In this document: positions 44,701 through 58,700 of the stretch, piece by piece | Position numbering within the stretch: the stretch's first letter is position 1 | How the letters are laid out: each line of letters starts with the position of its first letter | NCBI GenBank assembly: GCA_003184365.1 | Contig: NKYR01000107.1 | Coordinates: forward strand, 62,001 to 126,000 | Origin: Evernia prunastri | Lineage: Eukaryota; Ascomycota; Lecanoromycetes; Lecanorales; Parmeliaceae | Direction of reading: 5' to 3' | DNA length: 64,000 nucleotides | Program-made: the position numbers and the translations under genes | The notes under the pieces: model-generated | Databases searched by the model: none | Seen by the model: only the letters and a program-made list of their open reading frames with translations | What the model was told of the DNA's origin: nothing

Positions 44701-45316
44701 TCCATGTGACTGAGTCGTCAGGTAGCCCGAGAGTCATTTCCTTAGCCTGGGTAACTTCGATAAGTCTGTCGGCCATTTTGTGGTACGTGTATCGTCCCTT
44801 GTTGTTCCATCTGGGGTGGTGAAGATTGAAGTCCCCGAGAGCCATATGTTCGCCTTCTTCCTCTAAGGCTTGTTCTAAGGATGCCAGTGCTGGAGAGGCT
44901 ATCGTTACCTCCAGTGACGCTGGCGACTGGTTATACACATTGTGTACCCAGAGGATTAGTTCCTGAGCGGGGGGCCGGGGGGGAATTCGCTCCTCCTCTT
45001 CCCTACTGTCTTGCTTAATATTTAACCGAAGGGAACAAAAGTCGCCCCCTCGGTATCTGACTTCCCAGCTAGTTGGGTCCATCCTTTTATTGATATAGAA
45101 GCATGTCCGAACATCTGGGCCTGATTTGTGCGCCAGTAGAAATTTACTGGAGCTTGGATTGTACGTTGATCCATTGAACGAGTTATAGCTCGGTTCCTGA
45201 ATCGCCAGTATATCAAAATCTTGTACTTCCCGCTCCTCAAGGAGCGGCGCCGTTACTCCGTCTTTCGACTTCCGCACGTTGTACTGTAAGACCTTCAATG
45301 TGTTGTCCTTACTCAT
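41728..45316 (-). pseudogene. LINE ORF2: endonuclease-reverse transcriptase with one in-frame stop and missing segments
   Basis: The protein nicks target DNA and copies the element RNA. From the ATG at 45316 it shows an APE-type endonuclease (LQYNVRKS, AIQEPSYN, LGDFNLHHPRW, ASDHVPV) and then reverse transcriptase (AYRPIALLDTLGKALE, QMGARKGRSVETAL, LSLDVAGAFDNVSH, GIPQGSPISPVLF, FVDDIHLLAYS). The frame stays open to 42038-42040, where a TGA interrupts it. The same frame then continues (DLAATSTRRK, LRKAESSVAVQMRSGKIGLNAFL) to the N at 41727. The expected C-terminal cysteine motif (CPCG-type) and the YG-containing segment after KCRTV are missing at the Ns at 41727 and 42358. Residues after the FVDD motif are duplicated by the join at 42885. 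Confidence 0.85.
42427..43343. repeat. 458-bp near-identical direct repeat around N 42885 (probable assembly artefact)
   Basis: 42427-42884 and 42886-43343 match except for about two bases and are separated by one N. Both encode the same part of reverse transcriptase. It looks like two overlapping contig ends placed side by side. Confidence 0.85.
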
Positions 45317-46309
45317 CGATATGGATATTAAAATCCGAACCGTTGAGATTGGTATTAGTTATACTCGGTGTCTATTCTTAATGATAATAATTATGAAATT
45401 AATAATCTGTTCGTTAGAGACATCGAGAATATTATAATTATTTAATTTCTCGAAAATATAGTTAATATTAAAATAGTGGTTCTTTTCNACCAGGTCGATT
45501 GCCGACTCTTGGCCCCGGGATTTCCATGTGACTGAGTCGTCAGGTAGCCCGAGAGTCATTTCCTTAGCCTGGGTAACTTCGATAAGTCTGTCGGCCATTT
45601 TGTGGTACGTGTATCGTCCCTTGTTGTTCCATCTGGGGTGGTGAAGATTGAAGTCCCCGAGAGCCATATGTTCGCCTTCTTCCTCTAAGGCTTGTTCTAA
45701 GGATGCCAGTGCTGGAGAGGCTATCGTTACCTCCAGTGACGCTGGCGACTGGTTATACACATTGTGTACCCAGAGGATTAGTTCCTGAGCGGGGGGCTGG
45801 GGGGGAATTCGCTCCTCCTCTTCCCTACTGTCTTGCTTAATATTTAACCGAAGGGAACAAAAGTCGCCCCCTCGGTATCTGACTTCCCAGCTAGTTGGGT
45901 CCATCCTTTTATTGATATAGAAGCATGTCCGAACATCTGGGCCTGATTTGTGCGCCAGTAGAAATTTACTGGAGCTTGGATTGTACGTTGATCCATTGAA
46001 CGAGTTATAGCTCGGTTCCTGAATCGCCAGTATATCAAAATCTTGTACTTCCCGCTCCTCAAGGAGCGGCGCCGTTACTCCGTCTTTCGACTTCCGCACG
46101 TTGTACTGTAAGACCTTCAATGTGTTGTCCTTACTCATCGATATGGATATTAAAATCCGAACCGTTGAGATTGGTATTAGTTATACTCGGTGTCTATTCT
46201 TAATGATAATAATTATGAAATTAATAATCTGTTCGTTAGAGACATCGAGAATATTATAATTATTTAATTTCTCGAAAATATAGTTAATATTAAAATAGTG
46301 GTTCTTTTC
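44667..46309. repeat. 821-bp near-identical direct repeat around N 45488 (probable assembly artefact)
   Basis: 44667-45487 and 45489-46309 match with about one difference and are separated by one N. The repeat includes not only the LINE 5' part but about 130 bp of the RIP-degraded flank (45357-45487 equals 46179-46309), so the same locus appears to be present twice. Confidence 0.9.
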
Positions 46310-46999
46310 TAAAGTCGAGATATTAAATAATATCTTTTCGATACGTTTTCGCTTATTCAAAAATAACGATAATCTTTATCTTTTTCTTCTTTTTCTTCTT
46401 GATTATAAACTTTTTAAATTTAAAATTAAAAAACTTAATTTAATAATTAACGAAAAAAATATTCATACTTTTAATTAGTCGCTTTATATAAAAAATAAGT
46501 TTTTCGATTATTATTATCGTTAACGCTCTTCGTAAATTTATTTTTATCTTTATTACTATAATAAATAAGTATAGCGATATTAAAGTTATTCGATAAGGTA
46601 TGATATTTTTCGTTCACGATAATTAAAATAATTTTATTAAATTTAACGTAATTCTTAATATAGAGTTTATAAATTTAAATATAAATTATAATAAAAATTT
46701 CAAAAATATTATCAAGTTTAATAAGAAATAAATCGATTAAATAAACTTTCGAAAGAATAAGACTGTCGTTTAAATTAGCGATCTTGATATTAATTCTTCG
46801 AAACTTCTTTTCATATTAACGAACTTTATCTTTAAAATTAAAGATAATAATACGAAGCTTCTTTATAAGCTGTGTATAGAAATTAAAATCGATTAATTTA
46901 TAACTTTCGATAATAAAATTAAATATCGTTTCGAAGTCTTCGACGTATTTCTTAATAAATTAACGCTTATTATAGTTTAGACGATTTCGTATTATCGCG

Positions 47000-48626
47000 A
47001 ATATATAAGACTTTTCGATATTAATAAAGAGAAAAAGATTATTAATAATAAATTAATTATCGATATTTTCGCGTTATAAGATATGTTTAAGAAAATATTT
47101 TGGAATTTTGATAAAGATTAAGAATATACTATTATTGTCGACGAAGTCGAATTATTCGACGATAAGCTAATTATTTAAATATTTAAATATCGCTGAAATC
47201 GTTAAAAAAAAGACGAAAAGATAATACGTAAAATATTAACGATAATAATATTAATAATAACGGTTTAGCTATCGTTTTTGATAAGATATCGATCGAAGAA
47301 ATTTTAGAGAATATTTTTGAAAATAATTATTTCGAAGATGACGAAGTTTTCGCACGAAGATTAAATAATTCGATATCACTAATAGTGTTAAGAATATCTT
47401 CGCTAACTTCGAAGTCGATATTATTATTATTTAACGATATAATGAAAGTAAAATAGATACTCTAATTACTATTAAAGTTCTCGAGAATCTTATCGATATT
47501 TGATAACTTTCGACGCTAATCTTCGAGTTTTTACAGAAAAAATAAAAAGTATCTATACGTAGATTTACGATAGATTCGAATAACGTTATTTAAATAAAAG
47601 ACATTTAGAAATAAAAATATCTTGATAATATAGATTAATTTTCGATAAAATTATATTGAATATAACTATAGAAGACGTATAAATCTTCTTCTTAAAGAGA
47701 ATTTAACGCTCTTTTCATATTATTACTTTAGTAGAGACTCGAATTTAAAATATTCGTCTTACGAATCGTCGTTATAAGATTAAGATTACTTTATTATAAT
47801 TACAGCGATAAGATATTTGCGTAAATAACGAATTGAAAAATTCGATAGTAGAGCTTAATCTTCTTCTTTAGAGACTTTTGAGATCGAAATGCTTTATAAC
47901 AATAAGACACTCTTATTATTTTACTTTATAATAAACTTTTCTTAAGCGCTCTGTGAAAGAGTCGATTAGTGTATCTATTTCAGACGATTTTAGACTGTGA
48001 TTAGATAATTACTATTGCTAATTTCAATCACGTCGAACAATTATTATTAACTCGATTTTATCGATTTTATCGTTATAAAGCGATAAGAATAATAAAAATT
48101 GAAAATCTCGTTAGCGTGTTCTACGCAAAAAAGTTAATAGTGTTTTAGAAATTATTAATTCTTGATAATATAACGATTTGACGATCGCATAGCGCGATAT
48201 TAGCAGTCGATAACTTCGACGTGTCTCGATATGCTAGCGAGATGTTAAAGAAGTTTTTCAATTATCGATTTTCGATTAAAGAACTATTTTGTAGTGAGTA
48301 ATACTTATATCAAGAAGATTTGCAAAGAAATCTATATAATTATTACGACTCGTCGTGATAATTATATCGCAATACGATAAGCATCAAATATCTAAAGATT
48401 ACTATAATTATAATTAACAATAGATTATCACTGTAGATAAACAGCGTCGAATAAATCCAAATTTATAATCTATCAAAATTATGTGATAGAACACTTAGTT
48501 ATATTAATTATAAAGTGTTGTGATACAAAGGGCGATCTATATAAAGCCGCTCATAGAGCGGTGCCAAGATCGGCCTTGGCCCGGCCTTTAGCCGAGTCGA
48601 GGCTTTGGCGATGCTCTACTCTACAA
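47000..48626. mobile_element. unidentified element, copy L (RIP-degraded, inverted relative to copy R)
   Basis: Reverse-complement match to 62276 onward. The outer end is a GC-rich terminus with the sequence CTCTACTCTACA at 48615-48626, the inverse of TGTAGGGTAGAG at 62276, so the termini are TG...CA as in LTRs. The terminal 100 bp contains the hairpin-prone GGCCTTGGCCCGGCC. Its inner boundary is not clear; similarity to copy R is visible from about 47.2 kb. No protein family was recognised. Confidence 0.6.
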
Positions 48627-51600
48627 TTTTAATACTAATATCGATTATAATTAGTCGTATCGATATTTGAAATATTAATAATATTTTTTAAAAAAAAAGA
48701 TAATTATAGATTAAAGTATCGAAAATATTATTAAAGAGAGACGCGAATTTTTAGTAAAGTAACGTTTACGAATAATCGAGATAAGTAACGACGAAGACTC
48801 GAAAAGCGAGCTTATTATAATAAACTTAAAAAAAATAAAAAATCTTCTTTAAATTATATATTTACACGTCTATTTAAACTTTCGCTCGATAAACGTTTAT
48901 TAGACTTTCAAACGTCTTTATTATTATCAATATTATTTATATCGAAAATAATATCGACGACGTTTTAAGCTTTATCTTTAGAACTTATAATTAAATTTAA
49001 AAATATTTAAATTTAGGTTTCTACGATAATATTAAAAAACGTCTTATTTATTTATTAAGCTTTATTCGATTTTCTATTAAAAAAAGTTTACGACGATTTA
49101 TATATTAATAAATCGTTTGAAAGCGAATATATTTAAGTTTAAATTAAGTATATAATTAAGATAGAGTGATTTTTAATTAATAGATTTTGAATAAATCTAA
49201 ATTAAACGTTATCGCTTAATGTACTCGAGCGAATTTTCTTTAATTTTATATTTCTTTTACGATATTATTCGATTTTTAAAATTATTAAATAATAATATTA
49301 AAGATAAATAATCGAAAAAAGAATTAACGTTTTAATTTCAATAAAGAAGATAATTTAGCGAGAATCTTCGTTTCTTATAAAGCGATAATCATTATAATCG
49401 ATAATTTAGATTAAGTAAGATTTATTATCTAAATAAATTTATAATTATATAGAGATTATAAAGAACGTATAAAATTTAAGACGATTAAAATCGAGAAAAA
49501 TAAAAAGAAATATTAACGATATAGTATTTAATTAGTCAAATTAAGAATATTATTAATTATTTAATATAACTCTACTATCTAGAAAATACATATTCGATTT
49601 ATAATCTTTTATTAAATTAAAATATATTAAAATAATTACTCGTCGAAGTCACGAATTAAATTTCAAATTTCACGATAATCTCTATCTTTTCAAAGATAAG
49701 TTTTATTTTAATTAATATATTCGATTTAATAAATATAAGTGTTTATTATTAGATTACTTTATTTTAATAATTTTAAACTTCGAATTTCGATATCGCGCTC
49801 GAATATTTTAAATCTTCGAAAATATTAAAATTAATCGATCGCTTAACGAATTTTTCTTAATTTCAAAATATATTAAAAATATCATAAATTTTAAATAATT
49901 CGTCGTAGTTTAAAAAATTTCGAAAATCTTATAAGAGAGTTTAATTCGACGAATTAAAAATAGTTAGCGATAATAATAAATTTATTAAAGAATTATTTAG
50001 CGAGCTCGTTAATTTTAAAAAGAAGTAACAAGTTTAAATAAAAGAGCGAAGTCTGACGAATATTAGAATTAAAGTTTTAATACGATTGAACGTCGAATAA
50101 GACGACGCGATCTATCGTTTATCTCACTTAATAATTAATTTAAAAAAAATATTAAATTTTATACTTCGATATAGATAGAAATCGTAATACTTCTAAATAA
50201 TATCGAAATCTTTCGCGACGATTTAAAACACTCTATCGATCTAAGAATTTTAATATCAAATTATTCGTCTCACGAGAGACGATTAGTTTTTATATCGACG
50301 ATCGCTTTATCTCAGTGATTATTAGAAAGTAATTTCGTTACTTTCTTAAAATAACGTTTTTTACTTTTATCTTAATATCACTATTCGAAATTCTAAATTA
50401 TTTTAATAAAAAGAACAATCAAGTCTATTACGACTAAAACGCTTCGATTTTCACTCTTCGATATTTTTATTTCGATATCGCTGCGATATTGTCTATTTCA
50501 GCTTAATTTCTACATTTCTATTTTCATTTCGATATTAATCGACGTCTTGAAAAGCTACTTAGTCGTTTTTAATATACTAATCATCAAGTTATACTTTCGC
50601 ATAACTTTTAGTACTTAGATTAGCTATTATGTTTTTAATGAGATACTTACACTTCTTATCAGCGTTAATATCGATTAAAGATTAATCTTTTTTCGAAGAA
50701 GAATAATGTTATAATCTAATCTATAATCTAATTAGATTTGATCTGAAAAAAGCTAGTTAGATCTAGATATGCTTGACGAATAATATATTTAGATAGCAGA
50801 ATTCTCGATAGTTCTTGATTATCACGTTTATTAGTATATATAATACAATAAGATAGGGCTGAGCTAGAAAACCTTGAATTTGTATATGCAGTTAATGTAA
50901 ATCTTTATCTAATTACGCTTTTAGATATCGCGTATTAAATTAATTCGCTAAATCTTTTAAGCGAAGAAATATCAAATTTTTAATATAATATACTTACAAC
51001 TTAAATATTTCTATATCTTTAATATATAATACTTTCAAACTTTCGTAGATTATATAATTAAATCTATACTTTTTAACGATATAAAAATCTTCTTATTTAA
51101 TGGACTTTTAATTAAGTGATATTTATTAAAATAACTGCTATTCAAGCAATAACTTATTTAAAGTCTTAATAGAAATATTTTATTTATTTTATACGCGTAG
51201 AATTATTATGTTATATTTCTTTATTACTTTATTATAAATATACTCGTCTTAAATATCTCTCGCTCGATTATTATTAAGTATTTTAAATATTATATAATTC
51301 TTTATACACTTTCTTTACGTCTTTTTTAACGTTTTTAAATAATTATTAAGCGAATTTTTCTTCGTTAATAATCGCGATATAAAATCACGTAATATTATTT
51401 TTAATCGTAAGGATAAATCTTTAAGAAAAAAGATTTAAAAAGACTTATTATTATCGAATTTATTTCTTATCTTTTCGTAAGATAGTAATATAATCTTATT
51501 CGCGTTATCGTCGCTATTTTATCTCTTATCACTTATTTTTTAAATTATCTTTATTATTTTCTTTTAAGACGCGTCAAATTCTTTTAAATCGTCTTAATTA

Positions 51601-51879
51601 TCTACTAATAATTTATCCACTTTAAATTATTCTACTTTAAGTTTTTTAGAAAATCTTTTTCGAAACGTATTAAACGCGCTCTTTAACGATATAAATCTCT
51701 ATAATATATTTTAAACGCTCTCTTTTAATCTCGACGATAAATCGTCTTAATTTTTAAAAAGATTATAAAAATTTATCGCGCGATATATCTATACGATAGA
51801 ATCGAAGCAGTATTATTTAAATTCAATAAATAATTTTTACGTCAAATATATAATGTTAAAATAAAAAAATAAAATAAAA
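48627..51879. other. RIP-degraded DNA, unassigned
   Basis: Stops occur in every frame and no protein motif is readable. A patch near 50705-50850 is less mutated and has repeated TAATCTAATC units; it could be another short insertion, but no target duplication was found. Confidence 0.5.
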
Positions 51880-52995
51880 AAATAATATTATGATAAGAAT
51901 AAAATCGAGATTAATACGTCTAAAACGACGTATAAGAATAATATTTATATCGACGAATTAAGTTATAACTACGTTTAAAGTGAAATGAATATAAATAAAC
52001 TTATTTATTTAAATAAAGATATAATTAATAAAATATTATACTCTATTATACGTGTGCATAAAATAATCGCTCTTATTCTTAATTTCAAAGAATTTCGTTA
52101 ATATAACGTTTAATATAATAACGTCGTCTTAATAATCTTATAATAAATTACGATTAATTATTCGATCGTTTCTTATACGTGTAAACTTTAAAGAGCGATT
52201 ATTACTTATATACTCGCGTTAACGCCTTTAGAAAATAAAAGATCGATATTTAAATAAATTTATATAATAAATAATAATTAGAAATAGACTATATATCGAT
52301 TTTTTTTTGACGATTCTTTTAATATTAAATTAATATATATATAATATCGCTAGATATAATTTTAATCAGCATATTCAAAAATCGCTATATCGTAAAATTA
52401 TCAGATATCTAAAATAAATTAATCCTTATATCGTAATTCTTAAAATAATAAGCGAAAGATTAATTAATAATAACAATCTACGAGACTATAAACTACTTTA
52501 TAAAAATTCTCGTTATTATAATTCACGAATTTATAATCGTCTTACTTCGAACGAATCGCTATTATTTAAAAAAACGATATTGATAATCTTTTAAATATAT
52601 TTGAAATAAAGAATATTCTAATAAAGATTAAAAGTAATAAGAGATATAAAGTATCGTATTAGCATTTCGCTTATATATTTCTACGCTATTCTCTTATCTT
52701 TTTATACGACGAATTCTTATAATATAATGTCATTTCAAATATAGATAAAAATTTTATTTTCGATAATAATTTTTATATCTCGCGTAGTAGATTTAAATAA
52801 ATTTCTCGACGAATTCGAGGAACGCTTATTAAACGAGATAATTGCAAATAAATAACTTAAGTCTTATTCTATAAATACGCGATATTTATATCTCTTTTAA
52901 TTGACTATATTATTAATATTATATAAATATTAAATATAAATTCGATTTCGTAAGTTTAATCGCGTTTTATATTACGAACGATTATTATAATATTT
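51880..52995 (+). mobile_element. Helitron relic, N-terminal part (RIP-degraded)
   Basis: Reading through stops on the + strand gives a segment at about 52663-52716 (HFAYIFLRYSLIFLYDE) that matches the Helitron-type HPAY..LRYPLIFPYGE block once RIP changes are considered. The relic is cut at 52995 by the Gypsy element and resumes at 59776. A second inverted copy of its start lies at 41216-41515. Confidence 0.65.
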
Positions 52996-53205
52996 TGTTA
53001 TGACTACTGCAGAAGGCTTCGAACTACCCCTGCTATGACTACCGCAGAAGTCTTTAGCAGAAGACTCTTGTCAGAAGAAGCAAAAGAAGTCAAGTCAAGT
53101 TAGTATTAATCTCTTTAAGATATTCTCTACTTAAGCAACTACTTTTCATAGAATAGAATCAAGATTTTTATATATACTATATGATTATCTGTCTTGAGCA
53201 TTATA
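52996..53205 (+). repeat. 5' LTR of the Gypsy element
   Basis: 210 bp; the segment CAGAAGACTCTTGTCAGAAG is shared exactly with the 3' LTR. It begins TGTTATGAC and ends GCATTATA (CA changed to TA). It contains an internal near-repeat of CTATGACTACCGCAGAAG. Confidence 0.88.
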
Positions 53206-55475
53206 AATAATAGCAATATCTTATTTCATCAGCTAGCTTTATTCATTATTCAATAACTATCTAGCATTAAAAAGTTCTCTCATCAGCTTATTATTCTTTG
53301 CTATTGCTTTATCTGATATCGTTATTTACTTAAACGACTATCTATATCAACTCTTTTAGTCTATTATAACAGTCTTTATATTAATTTGAAATCTATCGTA
53401 GTTAATCGTCAAGTCGTTATCGTGACGTTCAGCACTTCTATCGCTCCTTTTACTTTAAATAATAATCTTATACGTATAATCTTTTAAATTCACGATTTAT
53501 AAGACATTTCTCACGAAGTTAATCTTACTATCGAATACATCTGTAGTAACTATTTTCGTTTTAAGCGAATCGTTTTATTTATAGTAGTAGTAGCTCGTAT
53601 ATTAAAACGCTCTGTATCGATCGAATTATTAGATTTTTCTACTCACTAAGCTATCGACTCTACTATATTTAAACGATCTATACGAATCTTCGACGATCGA
53701 ATCTACGACTATCGAAGACTTTCGTAATTAATATCGTTTCTACGTCAGCAAAATTCGTTTTCTACAGAGATTACGTCGATATAATCGAAATCTTCGATTA
53801 TTATAGCTCAGCGAAGAAAGTTATTTACGATCGATCGATAGAATTAGAGTTATCTATAATAAACGAAGTTATTATTCGTAAAATCGTTAGTAAAGTCGTT
53901 TAGACAATCGCAGCTTAGCTCGCTGCTGCGATTATTACATAAATATTTAATAAAGAAATTACTTCGTTTAATTCTATATTCGCTATTTCTCTTATATTCG
54001 TTATTTCGCGATAAAATATTAACGAGTTTAAATTCTTTGATTCTTACTACGACGATAAAATTATATATAATAACGATAATTTAATTAAGTACGTCGATAA
54101 GAATATATTCTTTCGTAATATATATCTCTTTTTTAATCGTATTAAGCAATTCGTTTTTATTCAAGAAGAAAAACTTATTCGCGAGAATCTCTGATTAAGT
54201 CTACGAGATTCTACACTTTTATAATAAATTAGTAAATTATCAAATATCGAACGTCGTATCGTTAATTATAATATCGACGTCGACGAATAAATTAAGCTGC
54301 TTATCAAAAGATTCAAACAATTATTCTTTATTATTATAAAGTCTCTACTTAAGAAATTTTATAATCTACGAGATACTTTAAATAAACGCGAATTATGAGA
54401 ATTCGCTTAACGTATACTTCGCACTGTCAAAGATATTGAAATTAATAACGTTAATTCTCAGCTTAATCTAATTTATATTAACATTAATCTAAATCTACGT
54501 ATATATCTATAACGTCTTTTTAAGCGTTTTATTATCGACTTATCTCTCATCGAAATCGATAATCGTAAGTATAAATAATAAATCTACGCAAATAAGAAGA
54601 TCGATTTATATCGATTTAAAAGATTTTAGTAGCGTAGTAATAATAAATAACGTAATCAAAATCAAGATTAGTATTTTCGTTCGTTTTAACTTAAGAATAT
54701 ATTATATCGTTCGACGAATAAAAGTTTTTAAGATTAACGATCTTTCTATGAAAGTAATAATTCTTATAACAATAATTATAATAATTATAATCATTTCTTT
54801 CAGATAAGATCTTTCGTTTTTTATTAAGATAATATTAATTAAGTATAGCAATTAAATTAGTATCTATCGCGACGGAATTTAAATTAAGAAAGAAACAACT
54901 TCAATTCTTATCGTAGATCGTTTATTATTAAAATCTATCTCGTCGAAGATTAAGAAAATACGTCTTTAAATAAGTAAGACGAATATTAATAATATGAGAA
55001 TATCATCTATTAAAGCACGTTTACAGAAGACTTTAGCGATTATTAGTTATTTATCGAAGTCTCTTACGAGTAGTTAAAAGAAGACACTATCGAAGTATAT
55101 TACGTCGTCTCGAAATAAATAATTCTTTATCGACTCTATAAAGATATCTTTATATTAAATAATAAGCTTTATAAGTATCTAACTAAGTGTCGAAAGTCTT
55201 TTACGATTAATTAACTTGATGTTACTTCTACAAAATCTATTATAGATTTAAACACTTAATTATTGATCTTCACGATTTAAATTATCGAATTTTCTGCTAA
55301 GAATCGATTAATTTTAGATCGCGCTTTTCGAGATTATCGTTTCGTAACTATAAAAACCTCATTAACATATTAAAATCAACTTTATAAATACTGCTTTGAT
55401 ATTAAATATATCATATTTCTTATTAATCGTGTCTTTCTCAAGCAGATCATCGAGAAAAGTAATCTTTATATTAAT

Positions 55476-55724
55476 ATGAAAAGAATCTCGTTTATTAAAA
55501 TTCGAGAATTAGATATTAAAGAGCATAACGCGTGCGATTATGCAATTATTTTTATATATATATTTGACAATAATAAAAAAGTCGCACTTATTCGTCGAAA
55601 GATATATATTATCGATAATCTATTCGTTAAAGCTCTTATTAATATTAATATTATAAAGTTTAAAGCAATTATTCTCGATATCTCTAAGAATCTCGCTATT
55701 ATTAAATTCTATAATTCACTATAA
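55476..55724 (+). pseudogene. Gypsy pol remnant, protease-like segment
   Basis: The longest open stretch (82 codons) left in the element. It reads IRELDIKEHNACDYAIIFIYI, RRKIYIIDNLFVKALININIIK, AIILDISKNLAII. The pattern resembles the region around the retropepsin domain in fungal Gypsy polyproteins, with RIP-like Gly/Pro/Thr losses. It is a relic, not a host gene. Confidence 0.6.
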
Positions 55725-58700
55725 GTATTGATATCTATAATAATAAAGAATGTTAGAATCGATATAATCGTTCTTAGCAGAACTTAATACTTCGTATCTT
55801 CTCACTTCTTCTTAACGATATTTATCGATCTTAATTTTTATTTATTATCGAATCGAAATTTTATCTTCGAGTTAGATTATCTAGATATATTAACGCTATT
55901 CGCATATATCGTTAATTATAACTTATCGCGTCTAATAGTACGTAATAATATCAATTTATTAGTTACTTTGTCACGACGTACTCGTCTAGATAGAGTGCTT
56001 AAATACGAAGTAGAGAGATACTTTTAGATCGATCTGAGTCACGCTTCTATCGCTGAGAAGTCTATTAAGATAATACAATCTCGTTTCTCAACTAAATACA
56101 ATTTTCGAAATCTGCTAAAATTAATTTATATATTTAATACTAGCATCTCTATCATCAATAAGATGATACATTCGATCGATATTATGATTTATAATAACGC
56201 TGCGTCTGTTAAGATATTAGCAGAAATTATAAAAGTCTTTTTTAAATTATAAAAGAATACTAATAATGTTACTATATTAGAGAATCACTAAATAAAAATA
56301 TTCTTGATCGAGAATTAAAAAAATTTCTACAAAGTAGAATAGACACGCGTGTATCTCGTAGAAGCACGCGATAAATAGATTATTAACGAAGTCTTTGATA
56401 AGCTACAATAACAAGAACGTCTGAAGTAAACTACGTAAGATATCTCTTTTATATTCTTTTACTTCGTCGTCTAAAAGAATACTTCAAATAAATTTAAAAG
56501 TCGTATAATTATTGATATTAGAACTCTCAATAAGATCACGATTTTAAATACTTATTTCGTATTAATTCAGATCGAAATTCTCGCACTACTTATATATATC
56601 ACTTATATCTCTACGATTGACATAGCTATCTTTTTCTATTAATAATAAATTTAGCGTTATTATAAATAACGACTTACTGTATCGTTATATAGAGATTAAG
56701 AAATATTCAGTATTTCTATCATGGATTATCGAAACTCTTTCGTATACGTATAACGAATAATCGATAATATATTACGCTCGTTCCGTGATTTCTGTAAAAT
56801 CTATATTAATGATATTATTATTTTCTTTATCTCTCTTCAACAATATTTTAAGCACTTGACTTAAGTCTTTTAAGCACTAAATAATATAAATATTTATTTA
56901 ATTTTTACGAAAGTCTTTCTCGACTATCTCTTAATATAGCTATTAGATTAATATATCGATATTTTTAATTTAATAACTGCAGAAGACAAGCTAGCTGTAA
57001 TTCGTAATCTTAAGTTTTCTCACACGCTCTTCGCGTTAAAGCGCTATTTAAATATAATTATCTATCTAAAATAATATATATCTTATTATTCGATTATCGT
57101 AGTATCGCTTTAATAACGTAAGATTCTACTTAATCGTAATTATAAGAATATTACGAAAAGTGCTAGAAAATCTGAGACGAGTAGACTAGATCTAATATCT
57201 ACGTTAAAAGAACTTAATATTTATTATTAGCTTCAAAGAAGTTTTATCTCTTCAATTATACTTTATTGATTATAATTTTATTAGATAGATATACGTCGAT
57301 CTCGATATTAGTAAGAAATTTGAGTTTAAAATATACGTCTATCATATTAAAGTAGATCTATAATAGACTTTAGACGAGTTTAAAGTCTTTTATAACGAAG
57401 ACTTTACTATCGAAGCACTTAAGTAGAAGTTTATATAGTTAATTCTTTTTTTAAGCAGACAGCTTACTTCAATAGAAACTCGCTATTAATTTATAGAACT
57501 TGAAATAATCGATATCGTCTAAATAATTAAAAAAATTCGATATATAATTAAGATTATTATCGTTTATATAAATTGTGCTATTGCGATAGATATCGTGTGA
57601 TAGAGTAATATAAATACGATATTAACGAAGAAGCTGAATCTACGACTTATTCGAGTATTCGAATATCTTTAACGATTTCGTATAGAAATCCGACACAAAT
57701 CAAAAAAAATCAACGTGATATCTGACGCTCTCTTACGCTTAACAAGTCGCTTATATCGATATAAGATTAATAAGTCTATTTTTAATACTGTGAAAGACTT
57801 TTTAGTCAGCGTAATTTTAGTAAGCGAAGCTTTTCGCAGATGTCTATTAAATAATTATTAAGAGTCAAGATGAATTCGAGCTATTATAATGATTAAAGTC
57901 AATAATAGTTTAAAGAAAAAATGCTATTCAACTACTCTATAGATTAATTAACGATTTATTATATTTCGATAATAACGAGAAGAAATTACGTCTATATATA
58001 CTCTCTGCTATAGAAGTAGAAGTTTTCAAGTTTACTTACGATGAGATAAGATATCGTGATTACGCTCACACTTATAAGCGACTTATTCAAAATCAATATA
58101 TTCACAATATAACGATAAAGCTTTATAAATTCGTTCGATATTATTCTCATTATTAATTTAATTAAATATCTCGTTATAAGCTCTACGAGTCGCTTTAGCT
58201 TATTTTCTCTTTAGTTAAATCTTTTACACTCTTACTATCGATTTTATTCTAACACTATTTAAAGACGATAATAATCTTGATTATATTATAAATATAACGA
58301 ATAAGTTCGTAAAGACGATTATAAATAAGTTAATCTAAGATAATAAAAAATAAGTTATAATCTTGCTTGACAGACTAATAAAGCTTAATTAAGATTTATC
58401 TCGCACTTTTATATCGAATAGACATCGCAAATTTGTCAAAGAATTATAAAGATAAATTTTAAAGACTCTTAAAATCGATCTCTTATATTTAATCGCATAA
58501 TATTTTTAGATTAATAATATATCTAAACGCTTTAATCAGATAGCTGAGATTGCTTTACGCTATTATATTATTATTATAAATAATTCTACGCAATAATTCA
58601 AGATGCTTTATCAAATAACGACGATACTTAATAACTTAATTAAGTATAGCTCTACTACGTTGACACTTAATTAAATTTTATATAGATTTCATATTCGCGA

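Larger units (their letters stand above)
41516..46165 (-). mobile_element. Tad-like non-LTR retrotransposon (LINE), not RIP-mutated, broken by assembly gaps
   Basis: Minus-oriented copy with its (CAAT)n tail at 41516-41531 and endonuclease-reverse transcriptase frame extending to 45316. Base composition is normal, in sharp contrast to the flanks. Four single N characters (41727, 42358, 42885, 45488) interrupt it. No ORF1 is present: RIP-degraded DNA begins within about 50 bp upstream of the ORF2 ATG, so the copy is 5'-truncated or its first part is unrecognisable. The apparent length is inflated by artefactual repeats. Confidence 0.85.

Noticed and set aside
42427..46309. Real tandem duplication within the LINE
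   Set aside because: Each duplication meets exactly at a single N, and one includes unique flanking DNA; unmerged contig ends explain both.
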